From Gloeopeniophorella convolvens (Eukaryota > Basidiomycota > Agaricomycetes > Russulales), in assembly GCA_022496205.1 (NCBI GenBank), contig WTXD01000008.1:186001-250000 (forward strand): a stretch of 64,000 nt of DNA. Direction: 5' to 3'. The position numbers were made by a program, and so were the translations under genes. This document shows, piece after piece, positions 44,759 to 58,595 of the stretch (positions are counted from its first letter, which is position 1; each line of letters begins with the position of its first letter). The notes under the pieces were generated by a model. The model was not told where the DNA came from. It saw only the letters and a list, made by a program, of their open reading frames with translations, and made no database searches.

Positions 44759-46008
44759 TCACGGAGCCATACCACCGTAACCCAACGAGGCGCCCTGCTC
44801 AGCCAACTTTCGTTGTCTGAAGACCTATAACGAGGTTGAGCGGTTGAGAACGAGGCGAAATGCGCGCGACGTACTTTGCGATACTTGGTCCTTTCGTATG
44901 TTACCAATCCAACAACGATGAGTGCAATCACCGATATGCCAGCAAAGATACCGAGGCCGATGGGAAGCACCGAGATCTTCTTTCCCGGAATTTGGAAGGC
45001 GGCTTGAGTGGCAGAGGATGGAGCTGCCGATGACGCAGAATCTGCGGCAGAGACAGCCGACCCGCTACTATCGCTAGACGCGGAAGTACTTGTGGCTGTA
45101 CTGCTAGTCACAGCAGCGGGGCTGGATGTTGCAGTCGGTGATGGGGTGACGGAGGAAATACCCGCCAAAGGGACTGATGAAACACCCTGGAATCAAAAAT
45201 GAGCTGATTGAGGCACTAAATTTAGCCACGAGCTTTTCACTTACAACGACTGATACAGCGGTGTTTGCGGCTGATGAAGTGGCCGCAGACGCCGGCGCCG
45301 AGCTGGATGACGAGGAGACAACGGTAATACTTGCCAGGGGGACGGAAGACAGGACCTTAACGATGCGTTAGTCCTCACGGACAGGAGTCGACCTTGGTCA
45401 AAAGCGTACCGGTGCGTTGGACGAACCAGCAGCTGAGCTGGACGCAGACGAAGAAGAAGATGTAGACGAAGACGCCGCAGCCGCAGAGCTCGATGCGGAC
45501 GCAGAGCTACTAGCAGAAACGGAGGACGAAGTGGCAGCTGCCGATGAGGCGCTGGAGGATGATGCGCCCGATGTCGATGTCGCAACATTGGACGAGGAGC
45601 TCGACCCGGAGCTGGATCCGCTTGACCCAGACCCAGAGTTATTCGAGGGGGCTGCATTCGCACCGACTGCAACGGAACACTGCTGCACCTCCTGCACAAG
45701 AGGCTCTCCGTTTTCTCCAGTGACTGGGGAGAGTGTGATGTTGCACGTCTCGGTGACGGGACCCGCATCACTACAGTCAAGAGAATGAATAAGAAAGCCT
45801 CCGGGAAATGAAGTACTGCGTACGTCTGGGTTGTCTGTACTGTCTGCATAGTTACTGTCTGCGTGAGGGGGTCCCCCTGGGGCTGCCGACGGTAAATGGT
45901 TTTCGTGGTGGGCCCAACAGGCATTGGAGCCGCGGACGCCTGGCTAAGCAGGGCCACGGCAAATGCAAGGACAAGGATGATCGAGTGGAAGGATGGAAGA
46001 CGCTGCAT
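44759..46008 (-). CDS. Ser/Ala-rich single-pass cell-surface protein
   Basis: Predicted 344-residue type I membrane protein from exons 46008-45824, 45770-45410, 45355-45245, 45186-44875 and 44824-44759. A signal peptide (IILVLAFAVALLSQASA, residues about 10-26) precedes a short ordered region with DAGPVTETCNITLSPVTGENG. A long Ser/Ala/Thr-rich stalk (about residues 95-265) follows, probably O-mannosylated. Then come a transmembrane helix (about PIGLGIFAGISVIALIVVGLV) and a cytosolic tail of about 30 residues (TYERTKYRKVFRQRKLAEQ). This layout is that of fungal wall-stress sensors such as Mid2/Wsc, but no WSC domain is seen, so the sensor role is only a guess. The first exon carries a dibasic site (YRRQ), a possible Kex2 cleavage point. 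Confidence 0.8.
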
Positions 46009-46478
46009 GGTGAGTAATTTCCAGACGGATGCTTGGAGGGCTTGAAGAAGATAAGTTAAGGAAAGATTGGAGTGCCAGCTCCAGCAAAGACGCCAACTAG
46101 GACGACAGAGAATGTGTGTACGTCGTGGAGGGCGGAAGAAGAAAGTAAAAGGGAGTGAAATGCCCACAGGGCAAGAAAGGACGAAGCAGAAGGGAGAACA
46201 ATACCCAGAGGAAGATTAAGACGACCACGACCACAATCGACGCCCGTCTCCCGTTCCCAGCGTCAATCCCAGCTTCGAACCCAGCCTGCCACTGTTTCGG
46301 CCCCCGACTGCGTCTTTTCGGTCGGCGGTTGCAAGCCGGGGCCGGCCTCGACCCGTTGTTATGGGTCCTTCCGCTCCTTGGCCACGATCATATCATAACC
46401 TGTCACCCATGTCCGGCCCACGCGCTCCTACGCCGCGCTGTCCACGTCCAATTTACGCACAATAAATGTCTAGCATTC
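46009..46478. other. Promoter region of the surface-protein gene
   Basis: A 470-base gap that should hold the promoter of the Ser-rich surface-protein gene and the 3' region of the P5B ATPase gene, both on minus. Near 46200-46240 it has ACC-repeat-like sequence. No gene seen. Confidence 0.45.
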
Positions 46479-49400
46479 TCATCTGCTGCTCTCTATCGCC
46501 TTGTACGTCCTGTTGTCTTTGACACGCCGCCGCCGGCGGGACAGAAGCATCCCTACTACCTCTGCCACCAGCTGTGCGCCCCACCGCTCAAACGCGACTG
46601 ACACAGCCACATTGATGATAGCCGCCCAAAGCAGTGTCATGCGAGCAGAGACCGGAATTGGCATGAGTTCCAGCACCGCAGACATAAATCTCGTTGGAAC
46701 CAGGAGCACTGAGATGTTGAAGAGTGAGAGTGCAATCAACGACAACATCAGCCAACCTGGATGCAAGCTCAATGTCACTAATGCCGACGGCAACGATTAG
46801 GAAGCACGAACCGTTCGTCCACATGGGCTTGCGGTACGGCGGTCCGATGCTAAACACCGCGGCCACGAGTATGTACTGGAAGCAAGACAAAAGGAACAAC
46901 GCCGTATTCTCATAATTACTCGCTTGTAGATGGTCGTCGTCCGAGTCAACGTCGGGCTTTGCTGGAAAGTACCTGGGAGAGAGGTCACGACTATCCTCCA
47001 GGCAGCGAACCTGTTCCCTAACGTACCACGGCTGCCTCCGTACCCAAAAAAATGCCCAGAACTGGGCAACACTCGTGATGATGATCTGGCCAATTATGCT
47101 GGCAAGAACCGCTTTAGAGACGAGGCTAGCTGTAGGCCTTTTTGGGTGTATCCGGGGGTATGGTAACGTGCGGCCCACTGTGCAGATGTTGAGTTATCAG
47201 TCCGGCCGCAGTGTGAAAGACACTGGTAAAACTTACTGGTAACTGCAACGGGTATGATAATGAACAAATCGATATATAGGAACTAGGGCGGCCTCAATAT
47301 CTCTACGCTGATGGATGCAGAAGCACGCACCTGGAAGTCTCCAAGAGACGAGGCAAATGAATACAACAGAGTGATGGTAGTGAACTGGATCAGGGAGTAT
47401 AGTGCCCTTCGTGGGCATGTCTGTTGAGCGCTAGCACGGTGACCGCCACGAACAGATCGGCTTACATATACTTGAAGCAACTGAAGCTCGTCACAAGAGC
47501 AGCGCGGCCTTCTTTGATCACCTCGATCACGCATCCAATGTCGGGGGTTTTGCTCGTGAAAGGCGCTGCGACGGACGCCTCTGCCTCGGACAGAGACACT
47601 CCGACGTCTGCAGCCTTGAGTGCGGCACAGTCGTTCGCACCGTCGCCGCACATGAGAACGGTGTAGCCTATCGACTGCAGCCGCTCAACTACCTCGTTCT
47701 TCTCATCGGGAGACATGCGTGCGAATATTTGACACCTTGCAAGCATCTGCATATATCACATTAACGGCCCGGCACATTCAAGGAACCTTGGAACATACGC
47801 GTTGTAGGGTCTCGAGGGGAGCGTTGTTTATCATCCAGCGGAATATATCACCCGTGATGAAGAGTGCGTAGTCTTGGTAGTCGAGCATGTCAGCGTCTAT
47901 GGAGTGATGTGGGGGTGGCGTGAGTGGCTTCAGACTATAGTCGTCCAATTCCCACGACGGGTCGTCCATGCAGGTCCATGCAAGTTTAGCCAGTGGGGTT
48001 GTCGCATTTCCTGCCCACAAAGAGTCACAAAGGTGCAGAGAGGAAAGATAGCAAGTGTCATATACCATGGATAAATGATGGCGCGAAGACATGTGCTGTC
48101 TGGCTGATGAGGTTGCATTCCTGGGCGACACTGACAGCAGTCAATGGGTTATCACCGGTAATCATCCTACACGCTAGATGTGCGGAGCGCAGAGCCTGGA
48201 TTGCTGGAGCCGTTCCAGGCTTCAGCTTGTTCTCAAAGATAATCAATCCCAAAAATCGAAGATTGTACTCGGCTTGTTCTCTGCTCAGAGATGGTAAATG
48301 TGCAGTAGCCAACAATCGAATGGACCACAAACCGCTTCATCCGCTGCGCTTTCAGCCATGAGAGTCCTTCGATACTCTTTCCCGCAATCGCAATGACGCG
48401 GTATCCGCGCTTGGTATAGTATGATAGGAGATCATCGTAGTCTTCGGGGACTGGTAACCATCGTGAGCTCAACTGGAGACGTTCCACGGAGCACAAGAAG
48501 GTCGCGTACATGAATCCTTGTCGCATATGTCAGCCATGACTTCGGGAGCGCCCTTCACATATATTTCCATGCTTGTGCTTCGGAGGCGCTTGACGACGAC
48601 GCTCATCCGGCGCAGCTGCGAGACGAACTCGAACGTTCGGATGACGCCAAATTCCAGAAAATGAGCATGCTGTCACCAACACCAATAGCACCGTCAGACT
48701 TCCGATGTGGTCGCAGTAAGAACGGTCCCGACCTTCGTACCGCCCTTCAGAGCGTCCTCGACCCTGAACTGGGCACTGCCCGGCGGCCGGACAATGGTCT
48801 GGACAAGTGCGGCGGGCCTCGCCTCCGCCTCGCCCGAACGACGCCCCCGGATTACTCCCATGCCTGCAACATTGCCCTCTTCGATCATCCACTTAGTGAA
48901 CTGGAACATCTTCACGTCCAGTGGATCGCCAATAATCTCTCCGTCTACGACTTTGAGTTGGTGGCATGTCGCAAGCGCGTACAGGAATGCGGCTTTCTCA
49001 CGCCCCACGGGACCAGCCAGATCGTGCACGTCGTCAAGGAGCTCACCAAAGCGCGTGCCGCTGCGGCGGTCGAGAGAGCGCACGCCGAGAATGTCTAGCC
49101 CGTCTTCTGTCAGAGTTCCCGTTTTGTCGAAGCAACATACGTTGATCTTCCCGGCGACGTTGATCCTATTCGGCGATATGCAAAAGATGCCAGAGCGCCG
49201 AAGACGGCTCAACGCAAAGCTTGTGCCAATTGAAAGCGTGGCAGGGAGTGCAGGTGGCACGACAACTGTAATGAGGTCGAGAGCACGGATGAGGATCGTA
49301 TGCCATCGAACCTATGAATCCTTGGTCATTATATTTCAGAAGAACAGCTGCACAGAACATACCCCGAGCTTGACGAACTGCACGGCGCTGGCGCAGAAGC

Positions 49401-51717
49401 CAAGCCCTGCGATCCCAGAAAGCACCATGATGAATCGTATAGAGTCGCGATAAAACTTGAACCCCATCGGTTTTGGGAATAGCATTGAGCGCACGAGCGC
49501 GCCCTTCGTCGTCGTAAAACCTGCATTTGCCTGAGTCCTCTGAAATGTATTGCAAGTCGATTCCACTGACCGGTGCGTGCGACCAACCCAAGCGCGGGCC
49601 TGTCGAAAGGTGTCTCCGTTGCTCCAACAGACTTTCGAATGCGGACAACTTTGGTCCCCGCATAGAGGAAGCTCTTGGCCATGTCACCCTGAACGTCCGG
49701 CGCTTCGCGCCATCGTGCAAGGTCGTCGTCTTTCACAGGGATCTTACTGACAGGTACAGATTCTCCGGTGAGCATTGACTCATTCACAATGGCATCTCCA
49801 GACAGGAGTACCAGATCCGCGGGAAGCATTAATAGTGGAGGTTCCATCAAGTTGATGACGTCTCCAGGGACAAGGTCGGACGAATCGCGCTCAAGCCCTA
49901 AGGGTGTCAGATTCGCTAAGCGAGAGGAAGAACCACTACTCACAAACGCCATCAACAAAGACGCTCACGGGACATGAGAAGCGAGACATTTCGCGCATCC
50001 GAGCGATAGTCTGTAGTCTACGGTGAGTGCACACTCCTGGTGATTCCACCCAATGCCTCTTGCCTTTTTGGTGTCGAATAGTGTTGTGGTGATGCTCACG
50101 CCCGAGATCAGTGCAATACAAAAAGCATAGTAATAGTAGTCGTCCAAAGACCACAAGATGACACTGGCAATCTGGAAGACATAGAAAGGATGAATGACCT
50201 GGTTTGTCGTCAGCCACCGGACCTAGCAATGTGAGGCCAGGAGTAAGTCACCTCATCCACTAGTAGTGAGATTGTGGATTTCCCTTCGATGTCGATGACA
50301 TTGAGGCCAAATAAAGTCAACCTTTGGTGTCGCGCAGATTCCTCCAGCCCGTTCTTGACAGACTCTATACCCGTCCACTTGTGATCCCGCCAGTCTCTAG
50401 ATCTCAAGCGTGAGCCAGAAGGGACGCAAACATAGACTCGGGCTTACTTTAATGGGCTGAACAGGCCGCTGGCCGGTTCGAGGGCAAACTTTGCGTAGCG
50501 ATAGTCCACAACGAGCAAGTCTTCAAGAACAAGATCCTCCATGTTTGCCAAGTGAGGCCCGTTACCGTTACCGTTCGCCTTGGCCGGCACAGATATGCTA
50601 GAAAACACCGTGGATGCGCGGTACGGATATGGGATTCTTCGAGCGGGGAAAAACGAGATATCCCTGAAGGTGGTCTTACAACCCGTTTCGGAAGATGAAA
50701 CCAACGAAGAACGAGTTTGCGCACCTCGACGACGACGAAACCGTTTGATAGCTCCTTGAACGCTTTCTCGTGCGTTACCCAGCGTAGCCAAAGCTTTGGG
50801 AACCAGTGGCCAAGAAGCCCTAGCGCTCCGAAGCTGAGGATACACGCCATCCGCCACACCAAGCTGTGCCACCTCAGCACCTCGTAACCAACAAAGCGTA
50901 AAGTGACATCCTCCTCAGCGAGGTACATTGTCTGCCTACTTGGGGCGCCGGGCGGTGGAGGATCCAAGGGCTCGAGGTCGATGTCGATGCGGGCCTCTTC
51001 CCCAAAGAATTGGTCCCCAGATAGCATAGGGAGCGATGCAGACTGAGCAGGGGACGGGGGGTACGAGCCAAATGCCCTTTCGCTGACCGCTGGAGACCTA
51101 TCGTACGCGACATCCTCCGCATCCGACGGTTCATCCTCCTCTCCAGACGAATAGCCCCAGCGTTCATCGCCTTCGCCTTCTGCGTCACTGTCCGCCTCGG
51201 AGCCTGCCTCGGAGCGCCTTCCACGCCGTCGGGATGAGGATGCCTGCGAATGTTGGGAGAAGGATGACCGCCGGCGTGACGGGGGTGGTTCCGCGCCTGC
51301 ATCACGTCCAAAAAGGTGGGCAATACCGCCGAAAACGCCAGTCCGGCGCGGTGAAGGGGACCTCCTTCCTCGGCGGAGTGGCACCCGCTCCCCTGTGATG
51401 TCTTCCTCCTCTGGTGCAGAGTCATCCAGAACCTCGGAAGCGTAGCTCATATCGCTGCTCATTCGATGTGCTGGCGGTCGCGACGCATGGCTATCCTCGC
51501 TACGTCTACGGCTGCGTGAGCGGTTATGGACCATCCTGGAAACGCTGCTCGGGTTGACACTGTGTCCGGGGCCGTCGAACATCGCCCCTTCACGGTCATC
51601 GTATGCTAGGCTGTATTGGGAATCGCGACGGAAGCGGCGGGAGTTGGATACGGCCTCGGAGATGTCGATAGCAGAAGCTCCTTCGGTGTAGTCATGACTG
51701 GAAGGTCCTGGCTCCAT
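46479..51717 (-). CDS. YPK9: P5B-type cation-transporting ATPase (Ypk9/ATP13A family)
   Basis: Predicted protein of about 1,468 residues from some 18 exons, first exon 51717-50725, last exon 46756-46479. The N-terminal 250 residues are charged and Ser/Arg-rich. P-type ATPase motifs follow in order: [25 protein letters not shown], the dephosphorylation loop [11 protein letters not shown], the family-specific PPALP within helix 4 ([20 protein letters not shown]), the phosphorylated aspartate in [37 protein letters not shown] and [35 protein letters not shown] marks the P5B subgroup, vacuolar or lysosomal polyamine/heavy-metal pumps. C-terminal helices include [17 protein letters not shown]. One intron (50011-50063) appears to use a GC donor. 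All catalytic residues seem present. Confidence 0.93.
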
Positions 51718-52337
51718 CTTGTATCCCGGGGAGGAGGAAGTCTGGGCTTAAGCCCTGCTCGGGTCGAGCCCCCTCAGTTTGGAGGGAAAGGCCGCGTTTA
51801 ACGAAGTCGACGGACCTTCGTCTCTGCACCGCAAGTAGCTAATTGTAGCCGCCCGGTAGTATATGAGCTATAGGTAGTCACACGAGCCGCCCTACGCGCG
51901 AGCGAGGGGACCGTGTCTGGGGGTTACGGTGTTGCAGGCTTGCAACGGTCAAGGACTCGTCAGTGAATTTGGAGAGCTCGGAGCCGACAGCCAAGCATCA
52001 TCGGACCGGACCGCCCCGTCAATTCGGACCGACCGCGCCGCTGAATGTTGGGCAAAGTCAACAGTTGGCCATTCTCGCAGGAAGCTCTGCTCGTGCGGAA
52101 AAGACACGCTCCCAGAGTACACAGACCACATTCCCGCTGGTCCCTCGGGTCACGCACGTAGTAGTAATGAATGTTTCGAGATGGTTGAGGGCGCTCGGAG
52201 TCAGGGCCGTGTATTGGTTACGTAAAATATGCCGGCATTAAACCTGAGCTCGCGACCTCAAGCCCTCCCTCACGAAGATGCTCGTGCTCACCCACCCCTA
52301 ACCACCCTCCCTTCGCCCCGATCTCACACACCCTGGC
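51718..52337. other. Divergent promoter region
   Basis: A 620-base gap between the starts of the P5B ATPase gene (minus) and the mitochondrial dehydrogenase kinase gene (plus), which should hold both promoters. No clear TATA box and no motif-bearing frame. Confidence 0.45.
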
Positions 52338-54195
52338 ATGCTTACTGGCTCAAGAAATGTCCTAATCAAGCGCTCCGCCTTGGTACAGGCGAGACTCCAG
52401 TCCACTGGTTCACACTTCTACCAAAACCGGCAGCTGGAATTATACGCAGCGAGAGAGGCCCAGCGCCTGAGTCTGCGGCAACTGGTATATCGCCCCTTTG
52501 CGGAAACCTCAGGTACCTTAGCGCGTATATATCTGCAGGTCTTCTATGGGCGTTCCATGAGCGAGGAGCGTCTCATCAAGGTATGTTCGCCACTATGACA
52601 TCTCCACTGTAGCCTCTCAGCGATCCTCAAGAGCGCGAACTACGTCCGTACGGAACTCCCAGTGCGCATCGCACATAGGATACGGGACTTGCAAGCACTT
52701 CCCTATGTTGTGGTGATGCAAGAAGGCGTTGCGAAGGTGTATGAGGTGGGGTTCTCATCACGTAGCATAGCGTGACTCCACTAACGATGTTCGCAGCTAT
52801 ACTGGTCTGCATTCGAGAAGTACGTCGATTAAGTGGTCCAAAACTCAGGTCTGAGGAAACTTGCTCAGGTTTCGCCAGTTTCCCCAAATTGATACGCTGG
52901 AGGACAATGAACGATTCTGCACCTTTTTGAGGACACTTCTAGATGAACAGTGAGCACTCATACAGTTCCTATGATCCTTTCTCAGCCCTGTACAGCGCTG
53001 TTGTAATACCAAATCTTTCTCTTGGCCTATCGTTGGCCTCCCCCCATCTTCCTCCAGACGAACTTGATGCTTTCATGAAGCGCATGTTGGTCTCTCGAAT
53101 ATCACGACGCGTCCTCGCCGAACACCACATAGCTCTGTCCGATTCTGTTGCCGGAAGAGATACAGACGGAGAAGGTCACGTCGGTATCATCTACACAGGG
53201 TTGAATGTGGAGAAGAGCGTGCGAAGATGTACCGCCCTGTTACACCAGTTGACTCACGACTCGGGCGACTCGGGGCCCTTGATGACTGACGATACACGAT
53301 GGCCGGGAGTAACCGTTGAAGGCCACGTAGACGCACAGTTTGCTTACATTCGGGAGCATCTGGAGTCAGTATGATCTCACGGCTTTGTTCTCGGCGCTAC
53401 TCATCGTCACCTAGGTATATCATCTTCGAATTGCTGAAGAATGTGCGTTACGACCTCCTGCCAGAAAAGTCGGCCATCTCACTTCGTTGCAGTCAATGCA
53501 AGCAACTGTTGCGAAGCACGGCGAGAAATCACAGCTTCCCCATATACTTGTAACTCTCGTCACCGCACCCGACAGCATTGGAATGCGGATATCAGACCAA
53601 GGCACGATCCTTTGTTTCCCATCCCGGTTGTTACTTATGGTTGAAGCCAGGTGGTGGTCTCTTGAACCCTCACATTCGCTTGCCGTCCGATCTCTTCTCC
53701 TTCTCACATCTCCGATACGCTGCGCGTCTGGAAAGCGAGCGCTTAGGCCCATTGCGCAGCGCCAGTGCGAGTCCTACAGGAATGCGCGCGACTGTAGACG
53801 AGCTTGTCGGCCGATGGCAAGACGAATGGAGACAACGTGAAGACGAGGCTCCACTGAAGAATGACCCTGAACTGGAGTCCGGCGTAGGGCATCACCCCAG
53901 GCTTGGCATCGGTCTCGCCATGAGCAATATCTTCGCTAGGTACGCGTTGCAAGGTTCCTTTCAGCCGGTACTCAACGTCCTCAGGTATTTTGGTGGTTCT
54001 TTGGACCTCGTATCCATGGACGGCTGGGGTAAAGGCTCTTTCCTGAAGTGCCTGATGGACACACTGACTCAACTCAATGCACAGGTACTGATGTGTACTT
54101 ACGATTGCCAAAGCTGGTCAGTTTCCTCCTCCATCCGCATGGCATGCTTACCGATGCGGACTTAGGGCACCAATCTTGAAGGCATAGAAGTCTAG
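52338..54195 (+). CDS. Mitochondrial alpha-ketoacid dehydrogenase kinase (PDK/BCKDK family)
   Basis: Predicted 453-residue mitochondrial protein kinase that would inactivate pyruvate or branched-chain ketoacid dehydrogenase by phosphorylating E1-alpha. Eleven exons: 52338-52580, 52632-52745, 52797-52819, 52869-52949, 52996-53364, 53415-53442, 53493-53601, 53651-53939, 53985-54028, 54085-54116 and 54166-54195. The basic N-terminus suits a presequence. Landmarks are ELPVRIAHRIRDLQALPYVVV, the N-box with ELLKNSMQATV, the ATP-lid G1 motif ISDQGGGL, and the G2 box GIGLAMSNIFARYFGGSLDL. The GHKL ATP site looks complete. Intron 53602-53650 starts with GC rather than GT and splits the codon in the G1 box. 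Whether it acts on pyruvate or branched-chain dehydrogenase cannot be decided here. Confidence 0.9.
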
Positions 54196-54664
54196 CTCCC
54201 ACTCCTGTCAATGATTGGGCGCTAGTATCATTATGCCATTATCCCGCACCGTAGTCATCAGTGCAACGCAGTTACTTGCTATATCGTGGGTTGCTCGGTG
54301 CCCTCCGAAGTTGGGCCCTCGCCGTATCAATGCGGGCGTGTGCTTGTATATGATCGCCTCTTCCACTAGTCTCAACCTTCTGAGCATCTCAGTGCTGAAT
54401 ATAAGCAGCTCATCTGGCGTGGCGAAGGTCCAACGTTGCTGTAGCATAGCATAGTACTCGAGTAAATTAGTTGAACATGATCGGGATCGAGCATGCGGTT
54501 TGCCGGAATTGTGCTCACGTGATACGTGAAAGCAGCGCTTGACTGTTGGCGAGAACACGCCTTTTGAGTCGATCCTCCAGGCTGCCATCTGTTCATCCTT
54601 TCCTGCTAAGCACCTATTCACCCTCTCGCCAACTTGAGCCTCTTTTTGGACACCATACATCACG
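54196..54664. other. Intergenic, doubtful minus-strand frame only
   Basis: Between the kinase gene and the next plus-strand gene. A minus frame at 54208-54663 (151 codons) starts only 2 bases from the next gene's ATG in the opposite direction and has no motif. It is discussed under rejected items. Confidence 0.4.
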
Positions 54665-55375
54665 ATGCAACTATCTTCAGAAGATAGCGCTCAGTCTAGC
54701 TCGTTTCTCCCTCTCATAACGCAGGACAACGGCCTCTTCACCAGAGCAGACGAAACATTTGACCCTCTCGAGGAATCAAGAGAGCCAAGAGCCAAGCGCA
54801 CATGCTTGTGGTCCCGTGGAATGCGATTGCAACGGCCCAGGGTTGCTTCCGAATTCATTCACGTTCCTCCCCAGCCTCCTGTCTTTACTCGGGAACAGCT
54901 CAAGAGCGCAGTTAGGGACCCGCTCTTTCAATTTACTCGCGCCGACGACACATTCAAACCTCAGCCATACAATCCACGCAAGCGGGGAATACATAGCTTG
55001 AGGAACTCTCATTTCAAGCCCTCGGCGTCGGCTGGCCCGGCCATCGTTCCCTCTGCCTCCCCCAATCCTCTGGCTACCACCAAATTTCAAGCAAACAATG
55101 ACCTGTCTGCCGATACTAGGCTACTACCGTGTCTCGCGAATGGTTTCTACGAGCGTGCGGCACAGATCGAACGCCTCCGCTCTTCACTGGATAGCCCTAG
55201 CTTGCCACCTACACCGCCAACCCCTGACCTGATGTTCTGCTCCACCGCCGATTCACCATCAACTGCAGGGTATGATCATGCTCTGTCTGTATCTCTGGGG
55301 ATGTCACCACTGGATATGCTGGAGGCCGCCTCAAGCTGCACCAAAATCGACACCCGCAAGAGTGCGCCGCTGTAG
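54665..55375 (+). CDS. Hypothetical protein with duplicated FTRAD(E/D)TF motif
   Basis: Intronless open frame for a predicted 236-residue soluble protein. I do not recognise its family. Two copies of a short motif stand out: LFTRADETFDP at about residues 25-35 and FQFTRADDTFKP at about 95-106, each followed within 15 residues by basic clusters (RAKR; PRKRG). The rest is Ser/Pro-rich, with TPPTPD at about 191-196 and no membrane segment or signal peptide. The duplicated, charged motif could be a short linear binding site, but that is inference. The gene is kept because the frame is long, starts with ATG and has protein-like composition without stop codons. Confidence 0.6.
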   Translation: MQLSSEDSAQSSSFLPLITQDNGLFTRADETFDPLEESREPRAKRTCLWSRGMRLQRPRVASEFIHVPPQPPVFTREQLKSAVRDPLFQFTRADDTFKPQPYNPRKRGIHSLRNSHFKPSASAGPAIVPSASPNPLATTKFQANNDLSADTRLLPCLANGFYERAAQIERLRSSLDSPSLPPTPPTPDLMFCSTADSPSTAGYDHALSVSLGMSPLDMLEAASSCTKIDTRKSAPL

Positions 55376-55606
55376 AGGAGCCTCGGTTTGTGAAGTCCAA
55401 CTCTTCGGACACTCTTGTTTCAGTTTCCGACTCGATACCAGTTTATTAAACCCAAGGACGGACCCAGCTAGTAAAGATACCAGTGTGCCTCTATATTTGT
55501 TTCCAGGGTACAATCATGTATGCATACGGTTCGGTGTGGTGCTGCGTTGAGGAATTACACTGCCATGGATTTGACTAGATAAAGTCTATAGTATACGCGC
55601 GCTCCA

Positions 55607-56397
55607 TCAGCGGCGCGTCGCAGCTGAATCTTCCGCTGAGCCAGGGTCCGGATCTGGCGCACTCAACAGGTGCACGTCACGACTGTGCGAAGACGCCTGC
55701 CGAGACACACGCGCCTCCGACTTTGCCCGCTGATAAGTCTGCAGCGCCTCGCCAACCGACCTCTGGCGCGCAGACGCTGTTTGATAAACGAACGCTCCTA
55801 GTGTCTGCGCGCACACAGTCAGCACCCAACCATACGACAGCCAGACAGGAAACACCGCGCACGAGGAGAAGCATCCCGACAATAACTCCGTCCTTCCACC
55901 GCTCATCCGACGGACCTAGAGGGTCGCGCCGCTGCCGCTGCCGCGCGCGCCAGAGCGCATGCAGGTCCACGCGCGACCCGCGCGGCGCATCGGGCGCGTC
56001 GGGATCGAGCGTGGCGCGCCGGCCGCGCAGCGCGTCATACGATGCGCTGATAGCGTGGAAGCGCGCCTCGGACACCTCGGGTGGGTACACGCGGGCGACG
56101 GGCGAGTCGGGGTGGTAGATCCGCACGAGCTCGTAATCTGCGGCAGAAACGGGGAGGGGAGGCGCGGCGTCAACGGCTGGATGCGCGCGGCAGGGCGGCG
56201 GGAGGGTGCGCACAGCGCGCCTTGATGTCCTTCTGCGAGGCACTCGGGGGGAGGTGGAAGATCTGGTGCGGTGTCGGGTTTGTGCTGGCCGGGTATGGGT
56301 ACGGGTTTGCGCTGCCTGAGGCGTGGCGGGCGTCGGAGAGTCTGGGCACTCGTGCAGCGCGCCGGCAGCTGCGGCCAGGTCGAAAGAGGGCGTGCAT
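55607..56397 (-). CDS. Mitochondrial DnaJ (J-domain) membrane protein
   Basis: Predicted 218-residue co-chaperone from exons 56397-56214, 56137-55863 and 55804-55607. The Arg-rich N-terminus (MHALFRPGRSCRRAARV) is a likely mitochondrial presequence. The J-domain follows from about residue 40: NPTPHQIFHLPPSASQKDI, then KARYYELVRIYHPDSPVA with the HPD tripeptide needed to stimulate Hsp70 ATPase, and FHAISASYDALRG. After a basic linker, one hydrophobic helix (GVIVGMLLLTLGAFVYQTA) is made by joining exons 2 and 3, followed by a basic tail of about 65 residues. This fits a family of small fungal J-proteins anchored in the mitochondrial membrane. Local GC content is high in the linker exon. Its Hsp70 partner is not known. 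Confidence 0.8.
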
Positions 56398-56818
56398 GGG
56401 AGCGAGAGCTGAGAAGCGGGGCGGCGGCGAGTATAATGGCCCCGAGCAATTGAACGCAAAGGTGCCGCTTGGATGGAACGGAGGAAAGATGCAAGGCAAG
56501 ATGAATCCACCGGGAACGCGCCGCGCTCCGAAATGGCGGCTGAATCCGGGCGCGGTTCCGCCTCCCCAACTCCAACGGTCTGAAGGATATTGGCACTGTC
56601 CATCTTGAAGCTCTCGACGCATTTCCAACTTGTTCAACTCGGTATATATAAAACCCAACAAATATTCACACAGCACACTCAGATACGTATCTACGTGGAA
56701 GAAAGCCTCAGACCCCTGAGAAAGACGCTCATTGTGCATTGCTTCCGGTGCATTAAGAGGGAGGGCTGTAAATGGGAAGCTCGTCAATCGCCTGGAGATC
56801 TCTTGGTTCGGAGCCCAC
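56398..56818. other. Intergenic between DnaJ gene and peroxidase gene
   Basis: A 421-base gap between two minus-strand genes. It should hold the DnaJ promoter and the peroxidase 3' region. The long minus frame here (56170-56904) mainly reflects the DnaJ first exon extended upstream; I see no separate gene. Confidence 0.45.
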
Positions 56819-58340
<1,522 letters not shown>

Positions 58341-58420
58341 TTGGACAGTGCGGTTGACCAGAGTGACCGTCGAATAACAGAACTGGGGAGTTCTGTAGAG
58401 TATGGCCTCGCAAGGTGGCC

Positions 58421-58427
58421 TTTTATG
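58421..58427 (-). promoter_or_regulatory. TATA-like box of the peroxidase gene
   Basis: Read on the minus strand, CATAAAA lies about 80 bases before the peroxidase ATG at 58340, a usual distance for fungal peroxidase genes. Sequence-only call. Confidence 0.5.
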
Positions 58428-58595
58428 CAGTAAAGACGGCAGACCAGATATGGACAGGGAGAAAGTAACGGAACTCTGAGACGAGCCCAAAGCCAATCGA
58501 AAAGCTAGTCTTACAAAACTCTAGAGCCAGGCAACGCTACGAGCATCGCGACTGGCCACAACAACAAGCGTGGACACATGGCAAAAGACACCCGT

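Noticed and set aside
45417..45788. Plus-strand frame rich in Asp, Glu and Ala
   Set aside because: It is the antisense of the Ser/Ala-rich stalk codons of the surface-protein gene.
54208..54663. A 151-codon minus-strand frame beside the FTRAD gene
   Set aside because: Its ATG lies 2 bases from the divergent plus-strand ATG, leaving no room for promoters, and the translation has no recognised motif. A real gene here is possible but unsupported.
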